Shown: positions 1 through 8,232, counted from the stretch's first letter. The stretch is 64,000 nt of DNA from Ochrobactrum sp. BTU1 (GCA_018798825.1 CP076354.1:1674001-1738000), one strand, 5' to 3'. The notes: generated by a model not told the origin, from the letters alone. Translations and numbers: made by a program.

Positions 1-181
1 CACCCCAGGCACAGCCGGGGCAGTCGAAACCATCGGGCTGATTGGCTTTCAGAAGAGCACGCGCGCCAGTCAATGGCGCACCGCTGGCCAGCAACTGCTT
101 GCCGCAACTCTTCAAAGCGCCCCATCCGCCAGCGGCACTTGATCGTTTGCCAATAAATCGGGTTTCCGAAGCCTTGCTCAT
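1..181 (-). CDS. FdhF/YdeP-family molybdopterin oxidoreductase, N-terminal part only
   Basis: The reading frame starts at an ATG at 181 on the minus strand, behind a GAGGAT ribosome binding site, and runs off the left edge. About 60 residues are visible. They include a GGWGALKS stretch and the motif DGFDCPGCAWG near residue 55. That Cys-rich start is typical of the FdhF/YdeP family of formate-dehydrogenase-like molybdopterin oxidoreductases, where the cysteines lie near the iron-sulfur site. The substrate of this family is poorly known; YdeP of E. coli has been linked to acid resistance. The rest of the protein and its operon partners lie outside the window, so the call rests on a short but distinctive motif. 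Confidence 0.7.
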   Translation of the reverse strand, partial: MSKASETRFIGKRSSAAGGWGALKSCGKQLLASGAPLTGARALLKANQPDGFDCPGCAWG

Positions 182-526
182 ATTGCTATCCTCGACTGCA
201 TAACGCGCTGCACCCAATGAATGTCGTACTACGATGCAGTATTCTAGAGCGCATCCCGAAAAGTGCGAAACGATTTTCGGAGAGGATGCGCGTGAATACA
301 AATAATTAGGGCGCCAAATGCGACGCACCCCTGTCGTAAAATATCTTTGCGGCAATTTCTGACAATCGCCATATCAGCTGCAGAAATAAGCCGATAGTAT
401 AGTTGCACTTCGCAAACCATCAAATTAGCGCGAGCCAATTGTTATTCCATGCGGGTTCACTCTTGATTTCAGCCGCGCAATCCGTCATGCGATTGGTAAA
501 GAAAACTGACCACAAGGGGTGGGAGA
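182..526. other. Intergenic region with one palindromic repeat
   Basis: This 345-bp gap separates the divergent YdeP-like gene and lldD, so it must hold both promoters. A copy of the dispersed palindromic repeat lies at about 246-293. A 64-codon minus-strand frame (244-438) overlaps that repeat and has no family resemblance, so I do not call it. I see no convincing sigma-70 boxes. The lldD ribosome binding site is GGGTGGGAGA just before 527. Confidence 0.5.
246..293 (+). repeat. Dispersed palindromic repeat, half-1 copy
   Basis: The sequence opens with GCGCATCCCGAAAAGTGCGA and closes with TTTTCGGAGAGGATGCGCGT. The arms GCATCC and GGATGC pair, as do CCGAAAA and TTTTCGG. The same core recurs at 22275-22312, 27641-27688 (minus) and 46797-46840. 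This resembles the Bru-RS/RIME class of intergenic palindromes known in Brucella and Rhizobium. The class assignment is from memory. Confidence 0.65.
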
Positions 527-1675
527 ATGCCTAACATCGTCGAGATCGCCGATCTGAAGCGACTGGCCAAGCGCCGCGTGCCGAAAATGTTCTTCGATTA
601 TGCAGATTCGGGTGCCTGGACGGAATCAACCTATCGCGCCAATGAAACCGATTTCGCCAAGATCAAGCTGCGTCAGCGCGTTCTGGTCGATATGACCAAT
701 CGTTCGCTTGAAACAACGATGGTTGGCGAGAAGGTCGCAATGCCTGTGGCCCTAGCCCCGACCGGCCTAACCGGTATGCAACACGCAGATGGTGAAATGC
801 TTGCGGCACAGGCGGCAGAGGCTTTTGGCGTTCCTTTCACCCTCTCGACCATGAGCATCTGCTCCATCGAAGACGTGGCATCCGTCACCAAGAAGCCATT
901 CTGGTTTCAGCTCTACGTGATGAAAGACCGCGAATTCGTCAAAAACCTGATCACCCGTGCGAAAGCTGCCGGTTGTTCGGCTCTGGTGCTGACGCTTGAT
1001 CTGCAGATTCTCGGTCAGCGCCACAAGGATCTGCGCAACGGCCTTTCCGCCCCGCCAAAGTTCACGCCAAAGCACATCTGGCAGATGGCAACCCGTCCGG
1101 GCTGGTGCATGGGCATGATGGGCACGCAGCGCCGCACCTTCCGCAACATTGCCGGTCACGCGAAAAATGTTACCGACCTGTCGTCGCTTTCCTCCTGGAC
1201 GGCAGAGCAGTTCGATCCGCAGCTAAACTGGAATGACGTTGCATGGATCAAGGAACAATGGGGCGGCAGGCTGATTCTCAAGGGCATCCTCGACGTTGAA
1301 GACGCGAAGATGGCCGCAAAATCCGGTGCCGATGCGATTATCGTTTCTAACCACGGCGGTCGCCAGCTTGACGGTGCTGTCTCGTCCATCTCCATGCTCA
1401 AGCCAATTGTCGACGCTGTCGGCGATCAGATCGAAGTGCATATGGATGGCGGTGTTCGCTCAGGCCAGGATGTTCTGAAAGCGCGCGCACTGGGTGCGCA
1501 GGGCGTGTTCATCGGCCGTCCGTTCCTATACGGACTTGGCGCCATGGGTAAGGAAGGCGTTACACTCGCTCTCGAGATCATCCGCAAAGAACTCGACATC
1601 ACGATGGCTCTCTGCGGCAAGCGCAACATTAACGATATCGACCAGTCCGTCATACAGTCAGTCGATTTCAAGTAA
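527..1675 (+). CDS. lldD: L-lactate dehydrogenase (FMN, quinone-linked)
   Basis: This 382-residue protein belongs to the FMN-dependent alpha-hydroxy-acid oxidase family. It oxidises L-lactate to pyruvate at the inner face of the cytoplasmic membrane and passes electrons to quinone. The catalytic motif SNHGGRQLDG is present, with the active-site His at about residue 276 and the substrate-binding Arg at about 279. The FMN-site segment MDGGVRSGQDVLKA and the phosphate-binding IGRPFLYG follow. Length and N-terminus fit LldD (about 380 residues) rather than mandelate dehydrogenase or glycolate oxidase. ATG 527 has a good GGGAGA site. The gene stands alone and ends in its own terminator; no lactate permease or LldR regulator is adjacent. 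Confidence 0.9.
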   Translation: MPNIVEIADLKRLAKRRVPKMFFDYADSGAWTESTYRANETDFAKIKLRQRVLVDMTNRSLETTMVGEKVAMPVALAPTGLTGMQHADGEMLAAQAAEAFGVPFTLSTMSICSIEDVASVTKKPFWFQLYVMKDREFVKNLITRAKAAGCSALVLTLDLQILGQRHKDLRNGLSAPPKFTPKHIWQMATRPGWCMGMMGTQRRTFRNIAGHAKNVTDLSSLSSWTAEQFDPQLNWNDVAWIKEQWGGRLILKGILDVEDAKMAAKSGADAIIVSNHGGRQLDGAVSSISMLKPIVDAVGDQIEVHMDGGVRSGQDVLKARALGAQGVFIGRPFLYGLGAMGKEGVTLALEIIRKELDITMALCGKRNINDIDQSVIQSVDFK

Positions 1676-1684
1676 AGATTGCAG

Positions 1685-1709
1685 AACCCGGCTCAGGCCG
1701 GGTTTTTCT
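1685..1709 (+). terminator. Intrinsic terminator after lldD
   Basis: A GC-rich stem, CCCGGC and GCCGGG around a TCAG loop, is extended by an AA/TT pair and followed by TTTTTCTTT. It lies about 10 bp after the lldD stop codon. Confidence 0.85.
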
Positions 1710-1855
1710 TTCCCGGTTAGACGACACTTCTCAAGATAAATACTACCGCAAGTTTAGTGCTCGCTAATAAGAAGTAACGATAGCTTAAGCATATTCATTT
1801 ACCATCTTTTTCCAACGGTTCGGGAACCGCAATTATTTCGGTTGGAGTTGGGTAG

Positions 1856-2731
1856 ATGAAATATGTTTCCGCTATAGCGCTCATGACATGCAGCATGTTG
1901 ATCGGTGCAAACGGAGCGCGCGCAGCTGACATTATTCTAGAGGAGCCAGCGCCCGTCGTTGTGGCACCTGCTCCTTTGGCGTCCGGGTGGTACATCCGTG
2001 GCGACATCGGTTACAACTTCAAAAACAAAACCGATGGCGAATGGGATTTCTGGAACCAGGAAAATCCACCCTATCGCGGCATCGACGACACGTTGAAATA
2101 CGATAGCTTCAAACTGAAAGGTGGCGCAGCCTACGGCGTCGGCGTCGGTTATCGTTTCAACGAAATGTTCCGCACAGACGCAACGCTGGATTTCTTCCGC
2201 GCCAATATTAACGGCCGTACAAACTGCACCAGCTACGTAAAGAGCGCCCACGGCCTCAACCCGGTAGAAGATAATTGCCATTATGAAGACGCATCGACGG
2301 CAAATATCTGGACAGCAATGGCCAATGCCTATGTCGATCTGCCAAAGGTTGGAGCGGTCACGCCTTATCTTGGCGCCGGTCTGGGTGCTGCCTATGTGAA
2401 ATACGGCAATTGGGATACGCGTCAGGTATGCTCTGACTTCACAACCCGCAATTGCGATTACCAGTCAGACAAAGGCGGCCTCGACAGCTGGCGTTTTGCC
2501 ATGGGCCTGATGGCTGGTGTGAGCTACGACCTCACCGAGCAGCTGAAGTTTGACCTTGGCTATCGCTATCTGCGCATCAACGGTGGCAAAGCCTATGGTT
2601 ATGATGCCGCAGACAGCAGCACAAACCCCTACGGCAACTCCGAAGGTCCGGGCGCAACAGGCGCACAGGCCAAGGACAATGGCTTCAACATCCATACGGT
2701 CCGCGCCGGTCTTCGCTACGAATTCCGCTAA
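1856..2731 (+). CDS. Outer-membrane beta-barrel protein (Omp25/Omp31-like superfamily)
   Basis: This is a secreted protein of 291 residues. A Sec signal peptide ends near GARA-ADI at about residue 24, followed by a Pro/Val-rich linker (EEPAPVVVAPAP). The mature part alternates hydrophobic and polar residues, and it ends in RAGLRYEFR, with a C-terminal aromatic residue as needed for barrel insertion. The segments GWYIRGDIGYNF and FDLGYRYLRING are typical of the small porin-like barrels of Brucella and Rhizobium. Four cysteines in the middle of the mature part (near NCTSY, NCHYE, CSDF and NCDY) are unusual for this family and could form disulfide-linked surface loops. GGAG precedes ATG 1856. 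The exact ligand or role is unknown. Confidence 0.75.
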   Translation: MKYVSAIALMTCSMLIGANGARAADIILEEPAPVVVAPAPLASGWYIRGDIGYNFKNKTDGEWDFWNQENPPYRGIDDTLKYDSFKLKGGAAYGVGVGYRFNEMFRTDATLDFFRANINGRTNCTSYVKSAHGLNPVEDNCHYEDASTANIWTAMANAYVDLPKVGAVTPYLGAGLGAAYVKYGNWDTRQVCSDFTTRNCDYQSDKGGLDSWRFAMGLMAGVSYDLTEQLKFDLGYRYLRINGGKAYGYDAADSSTNPYGNSEGPGATGAQAKDNGFNIHTVRAGLRYEFR

Positions 2732-2753
2732 GCGGCAGCCGTCCTAACAAATC

Positions 2754-2781
2754 AAAAGCCCGGCCAAATGCCGGGCTTTTT
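2754..2781. terminator. Bidirectional terminator between the outer-membrane protein and Lrp genes
   Basis: The perfect stem AAAAGCCCGGC / GCCGGGCTTTT has a CAAAT loop and T runs on both strands. It lies between two convergent genes, ending one base before the stop codon of the minus-strand regulator, and can serve both. Confidence 0.85.
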
Positions 2782-3249
2782 CTATGCCCGTGACGCCGGC
2801 GCTTTCGAGAGCAGCACCGTGCGGATTGCAAAGCTCGAATGAATGCGCGCAACACCCGGCAGCCGCGATAGAATTTCCTTGTGAATGATTTCATAGGAAG
2901 CGGCATTTTCCGCCTCAACCCGCAGAATATAATCGGCATCGCCGGTCATTAGATAACATTCCTGCACTTCTGGATGGCGACGCACCGCCTCTTCAAAGCG
3001 GTTGAGATATTCTTCCGTCTGCCGGTCCAGCGTGATGCGAACAATCGCCACCAGCCGCTCATCCCCGCCGGAAGATCCAACAATCGCGGTATATCCGCGA
3101 ATGACGCCACTTTCTTCGAGAATCTGTACACGCCGCAGACAGGCCGACTGTGAAAGCCCCACTTCGGCGGCAAGCTGGCTGTTCGTCATCCGGCCATCGC
3201 GTCGCAGCGAACGGATGATATTGCGGTCTATGCTATCCAGTGTCGCCAT
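2782..3249 (-). CDS. Lrp/AsnC-family transcriptional regulator, probable activator of alr-dadA
   Basis: This 155-residue protein has the standard Lrp layout. An N-terminal helix-turn-helix (about residues 5-60, with QLAAEVGLSQSACLRRVQILEESGVI) is followed by a RAM ligand-binding domain (GDADYILRVEA). It is transcribed divergently from alr-dadA. In Pseudomonas and other proteobacteria an Lrp-type regulator (DadR) in this position senses alanine and controls the same two genes, so I infer that role here. Two related AT-rich palindromes in the shared promoter region (3251-3265 and 3333-3348) are candidate binding sites. One of them begins two bases upstream of its own start codon, which would allow autoregulation. 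Confidence 0.85.
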   Translation of the reverse strand: MATLDSIDRNIIRSLRRDGRMTNSQLAAEVGLSQSACLRRVQILEESGVIRGYTAIVGSSGGDERLVAIVRITLDRQTEEYLNRFEEAVRRHPEVQECYLMTGDADYILRVEAENAASYEIIHKEILSRLPGVARIHSSFAIRTVLLSKAPASRA

Positions 3250-3250
3250 G

Positions 3251-3265
3251 AATATTCTTCGAATG
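3251..3265. promoter_or_regulatory. Candidate Lrp operator, site 1
   Basis: The sequence AATATTCTTCGAATG contains the inverted repeat ATTC-ttc-GAAT. It begins two bases upstream of the regulator's start codon. It shares the pattern AATAkTCTTCGAmT with the site at 3333-3348, which suggests that one protein binds both. Lrp-family sites are degenerate, so this is only a candidate. Confidence 0.45.
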
Positions 3266-3332
3266 ATGAGCTAATAAGTGCGTAAATCATGCTAAAATTC
3301 GCATAATCTACGACAAAATGCAAAAACATTCG

Positions 3333-3348
3333 AATAGTCTTCGACTAT
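3333..3348. promoter_or_regulatory. Candidate Lrp operator, site 2
   Basis: The sequence AATAGTCTTCGACTAT contains the perfect inverted repeat ATAGTC-ttc-GACTAT. It lies about 140 bp before the alr start and 68 bp from site 1, roughly six to seven helical turns, in line with the multi-site wrapping typical of Lrp octamers. Confidence 0.5.
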
Positions 3349-3490
3349 CATTATCGCTATTGCTTTGGGGGCAAGGAATAGCGATCCGTCAGTCGCCGAA
3401 ACCCGACATCGAAGCAATGTGCTTTTGGGAGGAAGCGGATTAGATTCCAGGCATCCCACCAACAAACCGAGTGCACTGGAAATGACCGAT

Positions 3491-4633
3491 ATGTCGATGC
3501 ATTTTTCTCAAACTGAACGAGACCTCGCCGCAGGCGGCGTTCTAACCATCGACCTCAAAGCCCTGCGCCACAATTATTCGACCATCGCAAAGCGCATCGC
3601 GCCAACCCGCACAGCCGCTGTTGTGAAAGCTGATTCTTACGGTCTTGGTGCAAACCGCGTCGCGCCGGCTTTTTATGAAGCAGGTTGCCGCGATTTCTTC
3701 GTCGCCCATCTTGGCGAAGCAATTACGCTCCGCCCTTTTCTCAATCCAGATGCGACGCTTTACGTGCTGAACGGCCTTCAGCCCGGCACAGAAGCGGCCT
3801 GCGCACGCGAGAAAATCCTGCCTGTTCTCAACTCGCTGGAGCAGATTGAAAACTGGTCGGCACTTGCCGCAAGCCTGAACGAAAAGCTGCCTGCGCTGCT
3901 ACAGATCGATACCGGCATGTCGCGCCTTGGCCTGTCGGCCAAAGAACTCGATCAACTGGTCGATGACCAGCATCTTCTGGACCATATCGACATCAAATTT
4001 GTCATCAGCCATCTGGCGAGCGGCGATGAACCGGAAAATCCGGCCAATGCCCGTCAGCTTGCCGCCATGAATGCAGCGCTCGCACGTTTGCCAAAAATGC
4101 CGGTGGCATTTTCAAATTCCGGCGGCTGCTTTCTCGATAACACTTACCACTTCAATCTCGCACGCCCGGGCGTGGCCCTTTATGGCGTCGGCCCTGAAAC
4201 GGGCGAAAATCCTATGAAGCAGGTCCTTGAGCTATCAGCGCGCGTCATTCAGGTGCGCGATATCGATAAGGGTGCGGCAGTCGGTTATGGCGGCACATTC
4301 GTAGCAAGCAAGCCCATGCGGATTGCAACCATTGCAGTCGGTTATGCCGACGGCTGGTTCCGCGCTTTGAGCAACAAGGGCTCCGCCTTTTACGGTGACA
4401 CGCGTCTGCCGATTGTCGGTCGTGTTTCGATGGATTCGATCACGCTTGACGTAACGGCTCTGCCGGAAGGCGCAATCAAGCTTGGCAGTCTGGTTGAACT
4501 CGTCGGCCCGCATCAGCGACTCGAAGATGTGGCCCGCGATTGCGACACCATTCCTTATGAAATCCTGACTTCGTTAGGCCACCGCTATGCCCGTGTTTAC
4601 GTGGATGGCGCAGCATCTGAAACAAAAGCATAA
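3491..4633 (+). CDS. alr: Alanine racemase (catabolic DadX-type position)
   Basis: This PLP enzyme interconverts L- and D-alanine. It is fold-type III, with an N-terminal barrel carrying the PLP lysine (AAVVKADSYGLG, Lys46 in this numbering) and a C-terminal beta domain carrying the catalytic tyrosine (AAVGYGGTF, about Tyr266). A longer frame opens at 3365, but I chose ATG 3491: the upstream extension (MGARNSDPS...) has no family similarity, GGAA lies at a suitable distance, and Brucella Alr as I recall it begins MS..FSQ.ERDLAAGG. The resulting 380 residues fit the family. It sits 16 bp before dadA and divergent from an Lrp regulator, so it probably works in alanine catabolism as well as supplying D-alanine for peptidoglycan. 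Confidence 0.92.
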   Translation: MSMHFSQTERDLAAGGVLTIDLKALRHNYSTIAKRIAPTRTAAVVKADSYGLGANRVAPAFYEAGCRDFFVAHLGEAITLRPFLNPDATLYVLNGLQPGTEAACAREKILPVLNSLEQIENWSALAASLNEKLPALLQIDTGMSRLGLSAKELDQLVDDQHLLDHIDIKFVISHLASGDEPENPANARQLAAMNAALARLPKMPVAFSNSGGCFLDNTYHFNLARPGVALYGVGPETGENPMKQVLELSARVIQVRDIDKGAAVGYGGTFVASKPMRIATIAVGYADGWFRALSNKGSAFYGDTRLPIVGRVSMDSITLDVTALPEGAIKLGSLVELVGPHQRLEDVARDCDTIPYEILTSLGHRYARVYVDGAASETKA

Positions 4634-4649
4634 TAATTAAGAGGCGAAC

Positions 4650-5900
4650 ATGCAGATCACCATTCTCGGCAGCGGCGTCATCGGCGTCACCAGCGCGTAC
4701 TATCTGGCCAAGCTTGGCCATGAAGTCACTGTCGTTGACCGCGAGGAAGGCCCTGCACTGGAAACCAGCTTCGCCAATGCCGGACAGGTTTCGCCGGGCT
4801 ATGCATCGCCATGGGCAGCACCCGGCATTCCATTGAAAGCTGCCAAATGGCTGTTTCAGAAACATGCGCCGCTGGTTCTGCGCCTGACCACAGATCCGAA
4901 GCAGTACTCTTGGCTGTTGCAAATGCTCGCGAACTGCACCGAGAGCCGCTACAAGGTCAATAAAACCCGCATGGTTCGTGTGGCCGAATATAGCCGCGAT
5001 TGCCTTGTCGCACTGCGCGAGGAAACCGGCATTCAATATGACCAGCGCACACAGGGCACTTTGCAGCTGTTCCGCGAGCAGTATCAGCTCGACGGCATCG
5101 GCAAGGATATCGAAGTTCTGCGTCAGGACGGCGTGCCGTTTGAAGTGCTCGACCGCGAAGATTGCGTGCGGGTTGAGCCTGCTCTGGCCCGCGCCAGAGA
5201 CAAGTTCGTCGGTGGCCTGCGCCTGCCGCATGATGAGACCGGCGACTGCTTTAAATTCACCAATGAACTGGCCAAAATCGCCCAAGGTCTCGGCGTCAAA
5301 TTCCGCTTTGGCGTCGACATCAAATCGCTGCTGATCTCTGGCGGCAAGGTGTCGGGCGTTGAAACCTCGGAAGGCGTTCTGACGGCCGATCGCTATGTGG
5401 TGGCGCTCGGCAGTTACACGCCCGCTCTGGTCAAGTCGCTTGGCCTGAATGCTCCGATCTATCCGGTCAAAGGCTATTCGATCACCGCTCCGATCATCAA
5501 TGAAGAGCTGGCACCTGTCTCGACCGTGCTTGATGAAAGCTACAAGATTGCCATTACCCGCCTTGGCGACCGTATCCGTGTAGGCGGTATGGCCGAAGTC
5601 TCCGGCTTCACCAAAGACCTGCCTGCTGCACGTCGCGCAACGCTTGATCTCTCGGTGAGCGACCTGTTCCCGGGCGGTGATCTCAAGGCTGCGACCTTCT
5701 GGTCGGGCCTGCGTCCAATGACGCCGGATTCAACCCCGATCATCGGTGCAACACGCTATGACAACGTGTTTATCAATGCAGGCCACGGTACGCTCGGCTG
5801 GACCATGGGTCCGGGCTCGGGCAAGCTGCTCGCCGACCTCATCTCCGGCAATAAGCCGGATATCCGTGCCGACGATCTTAGTATCGCCCGCTACGCATAA
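4650..5900 (+). CDS. dadA: D-amino acid dehydrogenase, small subunit
   Basis: This membrane-associated flavoprotein deaminates D-alanine and other D-amino acids to 2-oxo acids and ammonia, with electrons going to the respiratory chain. The N-terminal FAD-binding motif is [20 protein letters not shown]. The family signature [17 protein letters not shown] follows, and the C-terminus has [20 protein letters not shown]. At 416 residues it has the usual DadA length. It has an AGAGGCG ribosome binding site and follows alr by 16 bp. The pair makes an L-alanine to D-alanine to pyruvate route, with an Lrp-type gene divergent from it as in Pseudomonas dad operons. Confidence 0.93.
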   Translation: MQITILGSGVIGVTSAYYLAKLGHEVTVVDREEGPALETSFANAGQVSPGYASPWAAPGIPLKAAKWLFQKHAPLVLRLTTDPKQYSWLLQMLANCTESRYKVNKTRMVRVAEYSRDCLVALREETGIQYDQRTQGTLQLFREQYQLDGIGKDIEVLRQDGVPFEVLDREDCVRVEPALARARDKFVGGLRLPHDETGDCFKFTNELAKIAQGLGVKFRFGVDIKSLLISGGKVSGVETSEGVLTADRYVVALGSYTPALVKSLGLNAPIYPVKGYSITAPIINEELAPVSTVLDESYKIAITRLGDRIRVGGMAEVSGFTKDLPAARRATLDLSVSDLFPGGDLKAATFWSGLRPMTPDSTPIIGATRYDNVFINAGHGTLGWTMGPGSGKLLADLISGNKPDIRADDLSIARYA

Positions 5901-5926
5901 ATCACGGCGGCGAGGAAGCGAAACCA

Positions 5927-5951
5927 GAAATCAGTCCAGTGGACTGATTTC
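5927..5951. terminator. Palindrome between dadA and azlD, possible terminator
   Basis: A nearly uninterrupted palindrome, GAAATCAGTCCA-G-TGGACTGATTTC, lies between the convergent dadA and azlD. It can form an 11-bp stem with a 3-nt loop. The T run lies inside the stem rather than after it, so termination efficiency is uncertain. A 20-bp repeat fragment follows at 5973-5992. Confidence 0.5.
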
Positions 5952-5972
5952 CCCGCATAGGCATGTGCTCTT

Positions 5973-5992
5973 GGCGCACAAAGATCGCCCTA
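5973..5992. repeat. Short repeat overlapping the azlD stop codon
   Basis: The 20-mer GGCGCACAAAGATCGCCCTA differs at only two positions from 26219-26238, in the gap before gguA. Its last three bases are the azlD stop codon on the minus strand, so a repeat edge appears to define the end of that gene. Confidence 0.5.
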
Positions 5993-6292
5993 GCCAATGA
6001 GATGGCGCAGAAGCCCGGCTGATGCGATTGCCACCACGACCGTTACAAGCATCGGAAACCGCGTTGCGGCGGCAATTGTCAGCGCAAGCGCAATCATATC
6101 CGCTGGTTTGCCGGTAAAAAATTCCGGCGCGATAACGCTAATCAGCACGCAGCCGGGCGCGCTTTCCAGCAGCATTTGCGCCCGCGGACTCAGAGTGCGA
6201 TTGCGCAGGAAAATATAACCGCCGATGCGGGTCATGTAAGTGACCGTCGCCATCAGCAATATGGTCAGAGCGTGAATAGGGTCGATCATCAT
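5990..6292 (-). CDS. azlD: AzlD-type branched-chain amino acid exporter, small subunit
   Basis: This is a hydrophobic protein of 100 residues with about three membrane segments and the AzlD signature region TYMTRIGGYIFLR. AzlD proteins pair with AzlC to export branched-chain amino acids and their analogues. The long open frame begins at 6436, but the real start is the ATG at 6292: it overlaps the azlC stop codon (ATGA), and everything upstream is antisense-like sequence in the azlC frame. Translational coupling with azlC is therefore likely. An Lrp-type gene lies divergently upstream of azlC, as in other azl loci. Confidence 0.85.
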   Translation of the reverse strand: MMIDPIHALTILLMATVTYMTRIGGYIFLRNRTLSPRAQMLLESAPGCVLISVIAPEFFTGKPADMIALALTIAAATRFPMLVTVVVAIASAGLLRHLIG

Positions 6293-7011
6293 TCTGGCTT
6301 CGCCTGCTTCCAGGCCACGATAAGACCCGCCACAACACCAGCTGGCACATACCAGGCGCCAGGAACGCTCAGATAGGTTACGCCCGCAACGATGAGGCTC
6401 ACCAGCCATGGCAGAGCGGCAACCGGTCCCTTCCACATGCTGGCAAGGATAACGATAAAGACTGCTGGAAACGCCATATCGAAACCGAAGCGTTTCACAT
6501 CACCCAGAACCGGACCAACCAGCGCACCTATAGTCGTGAAGACAATCCAGGTTGCGTAAAGACCGAGTGCGGCTCCAAAATAATAGCGAATGCTGAAGCG
6601 GTTTCCCGACTTGCGCGCATCGGCAAGACCAAGCGCCCAGCTCTCGTCACACATGAAGAACAGCGCCAGAAATGCCTTGCGCTTCGGCAAATGCTTGATG
6701 AGCGGCGCAAGCGCTGCACCCATCAGGAAATGTCGGCTGTTTACCAGAAATGTGATCGCGACAATCAGCAGGATATGCGGCGGAGAAGTCCAAAGTCCAA
6801 TGGCAGCAAATTCCGAACCTCCGCCAAAATTCAGGCCGGTCATCATCGGCACTTCAAACGGGCTCAGACCCTTTTGTGTGGCCTGTGCGCCCAAGAGCAG
6901 TGCGAACGGAACAAAACTCAGACAGACGGGAATGGCTTCCCGCAGGCCACGCAGGCCTTCAGATCGCCGGGAGACGCCGCTTTGCCCCTCGACAAAATCC
7001 ATACTACGCAT
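6289..7011 (-). CDS. azlC: AzlC-family branched-chain amino acid exporter, large subunit
   Basis: This 240-residue inner-membrane protein has several hydrophobic segments and the AzlC landmarks IPVCLSFVPFALLLGAQA, GLNFGGGSEFAAIGLW and NSRHFLMGAALAP. With AzlD it forms the exporter that in Bacillus gives resistance to 4-azaleucine. The start at 7011 follows AAGGAAATAGTCG; an in-frame ATG at 7002 is a possible alternative. The gene is divergent from a second Lrp-family regulator at 7158, which is the probable controller and could report on intracellular leucine or a related amino acid. Confidence 0.88.
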   Translation of the reverse strand: MRSMDFVEGQSGVSRRSEGLRGLREAIPVCLSFVPFALLLGAQATQKGLSPFEVPMMTGLNFGGGSEFAAIGLWTSPPHILLIVAITFLVNSRHFLMGAALAPLIKHLPKRKAFLALFFMCDESWALGLADARKSGNRFSIRYYFGAALGLYATWIVFTTIGALVGPVLGDVKRFGFDMAFPAVFIVILASMWKGPVAALPWLVSLIVAGVTYLSVPGAWYVPAGVVAGLIVAWKQAKPE

Positions 7012-7157
7012 CGACTATTTCCTTTTTGAAGAGCAACAATGCGCTCATTCCGAACCGGGAAAATACGTCAATTCGCGCAGATTATTGTTGCTTTTACACT
7101 CTCTATACACAAAATATTGGCTGTAAATATCAACAATTTGTCATTAGGCGCATTATA

Positions 7158-7622
7158 ATGCCAACATCAATTGATGCAATTGATCGTGCCATCCTTCGGG
7201 TGCTCCAACAGGAAGGCAAGATTAACAACACCGAACTTGCCGAACGTGTTGGCCTATCCCCATCCCCGTGCCTTCGCCGGGTGAAGCAGCTGGAAGATGC
7301 AGGCTTCATCGAACGCTATGTCGCACTGGTCGATGCTGCGAAGCTCGGAATGGGCTTCACCGTTTATGTGCGCATATGGTTGACCGGTCAGGACGAAGAG
7401 ACTGTCACAAGTTTTGTGAAGGCGATTGAAAAGCTGCCGCAGATCGTCGAATGCCATTTGATGGCAGGTGATTGCGATTTTCTGCTGCGCGTCATTACGC
7501 CTGATCTGGAAGGTTTCAGAAAATTCCAGATGGAATATATCGGCAAGATAAAGGGCGTTCGGAACATAAAATCCGAAATCCCGATGCAGCAAATCAAGCG
7601 CTCATGGGTCGTGCCACTATAG
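7158..7622 (+). CDS. Lrp/AsnC-family regulator, probable controller of azlCD
   Basis: This 154-residue Lrp-type protein has a helix-turn-helix (ELAERVGLSPSPCLRRVKQLEDAGFI, about residues 22-50) and a RAM domain (AGDCDFLLRVITPDLEGF). The open frame extends back to 6876, but that extension runs antisense through azlC. ATG 7158 (MPTSIDAIDRAILRVL) is the family-like start. It is divergent from azlC across about 146 bp of AT-rich DNA. In Bacillus, azlB of the same family represses azlCD, so I infer a matching role here. Confidence 0.85.
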   Translation: MPTSIDAIDRAILRVLQQEGKINNTELAERVGLSPSPCLRRVKQLEDAGFIERYVALVDAAKLGMGFTVYVRIWLTGQDEETVTSFVKAIEKLPQIVECHLMAGDCDFLLRVITPDLEGFRKFQMEYIGKIKGVRNIKSEIPMQQIKRSWVVPL

Positions 7623-7639
7623 GCGCTTTGTCTGACGCA

Positions 7640-8188
7640 TCAGAAACTCGGTGGTGTGCAGGCGCTCACCACTTCGCAGGCTACTGGCCCCACGCATTTG
7701 AACCGATGCGGCAGTTTGCTTGAGAAGTAATAGGCATCGCCCGGCCCCAGAATTCGGCGCTCGCTACCGACCGTCACTTCGATGCGACCCGAAATGACGA
7801 TGCCCCCCTCCTCGCCCTCATGCATGAGCAGAACCTTGCCGGTATCCGATCCCGGCTCGTAACGCTCTTTAAGGATTTGCAGCGAACGGGCAAAGAGGTG
7901 GTCGCCCACCTGTCGATAGGAAATCGGCCCCTTGCCGATCTCTACCAGTTCATCCGCCTGATAGAAGACCTTGTGCGGCGCATCCGGCTCAAGCGCAAAA
8001 AACTCGGCCATTCCGATAGGAATTCCATCCAGAATGCGCTTTAATGCACCAACCGACGGATTGGATTGATTGGCTTCGATCAGCGATATGGTGGAATTGG
8101 TCACGCCAGCACGTTTTGCAAGCTCTCGCTGAGACAGATTCTGCCGCATTCGCACATAGCGAAGCCTGCCTCCGATATCGATGATCAT
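7640..8188 (-). CDS. XRE-family regulator with C-terminal cupin domain (PuuR-like)
   Basis: This 182-residue protein has a lambda-repressor-type helix-turn-helix (about residues 8-62, with LSQRELAKRAGVTNSTISLIEA) followed by a small-molecule-binding cupin domain (about 105-175, HEGEEGGIVISGRIEV and GDAYYFSSKLPHRF). The architecture is that of PuuR, which represses putrescine degradation genes. It faces the omega-amino acid transaminase gene at 8336. An imperfect operator-like palindrome lies between them at 8206-8232. I infer that it represses that gene in response to an amine or omega-amino acid. GGGGAACCATCG precedes the start codon. Confidence 0.85.
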   Translation of the reverse strand: MIIDIGGRLRYVRMRQNLSQRELAKRAGVTNSTISLIEANQSNPSVGALKRILDGIPIGMAEFFALEPDAPHKVFYQADELVEIGKGPISYRQVGDHLFARSLQILKERYEPGSDTGKVLLMHEGEEGGIVISGRIEVTVGSERRILGPGDAYYFSSKLPHRFKCVGPVACEVVSACTPPSF

Positions 8189-8205
8189 CGATGGTTCCCC
8201 TAATT

Positions 8206-8232
8206 GTTTATGATGTTCGATATATCACAAAC
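8206..8232. promoter_or_regulatory. Candidate XRE-cupin operator
   Basis: The arms GTTTATGAT and ATCACAAAC (one mismatch) are separated by 9 bp. They lie between the divergent XRE-cupin regulator and the transaminase gene, 17 bp upstream of the regulator start. Arm-centre spacing of 18 bp suits a dimer bound to one face of the helix. Confidence 0.5.

Noticed and set aside
244..438. 64-codon minus-strand frame in the YdeP-lldD gap
   Set aside because: It overlaps a palindromic repeat, has no recognisable family motif and no convincing ribosome binding site.
3365..3490. Longer N-terminus for alr
   Set aside because: The first 42 residues do not resemble alanine racemases and include the promoter region with the candidate Lrp site's flank; ATG 3491 gives the family start.
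4476..5285. 269-codon frame on the minus strand across alr-dadA
   Set aside because: It is the antisense of two well-supported genes and its composition (His/Gln/Cys-rich) is typical of a shadow frame.
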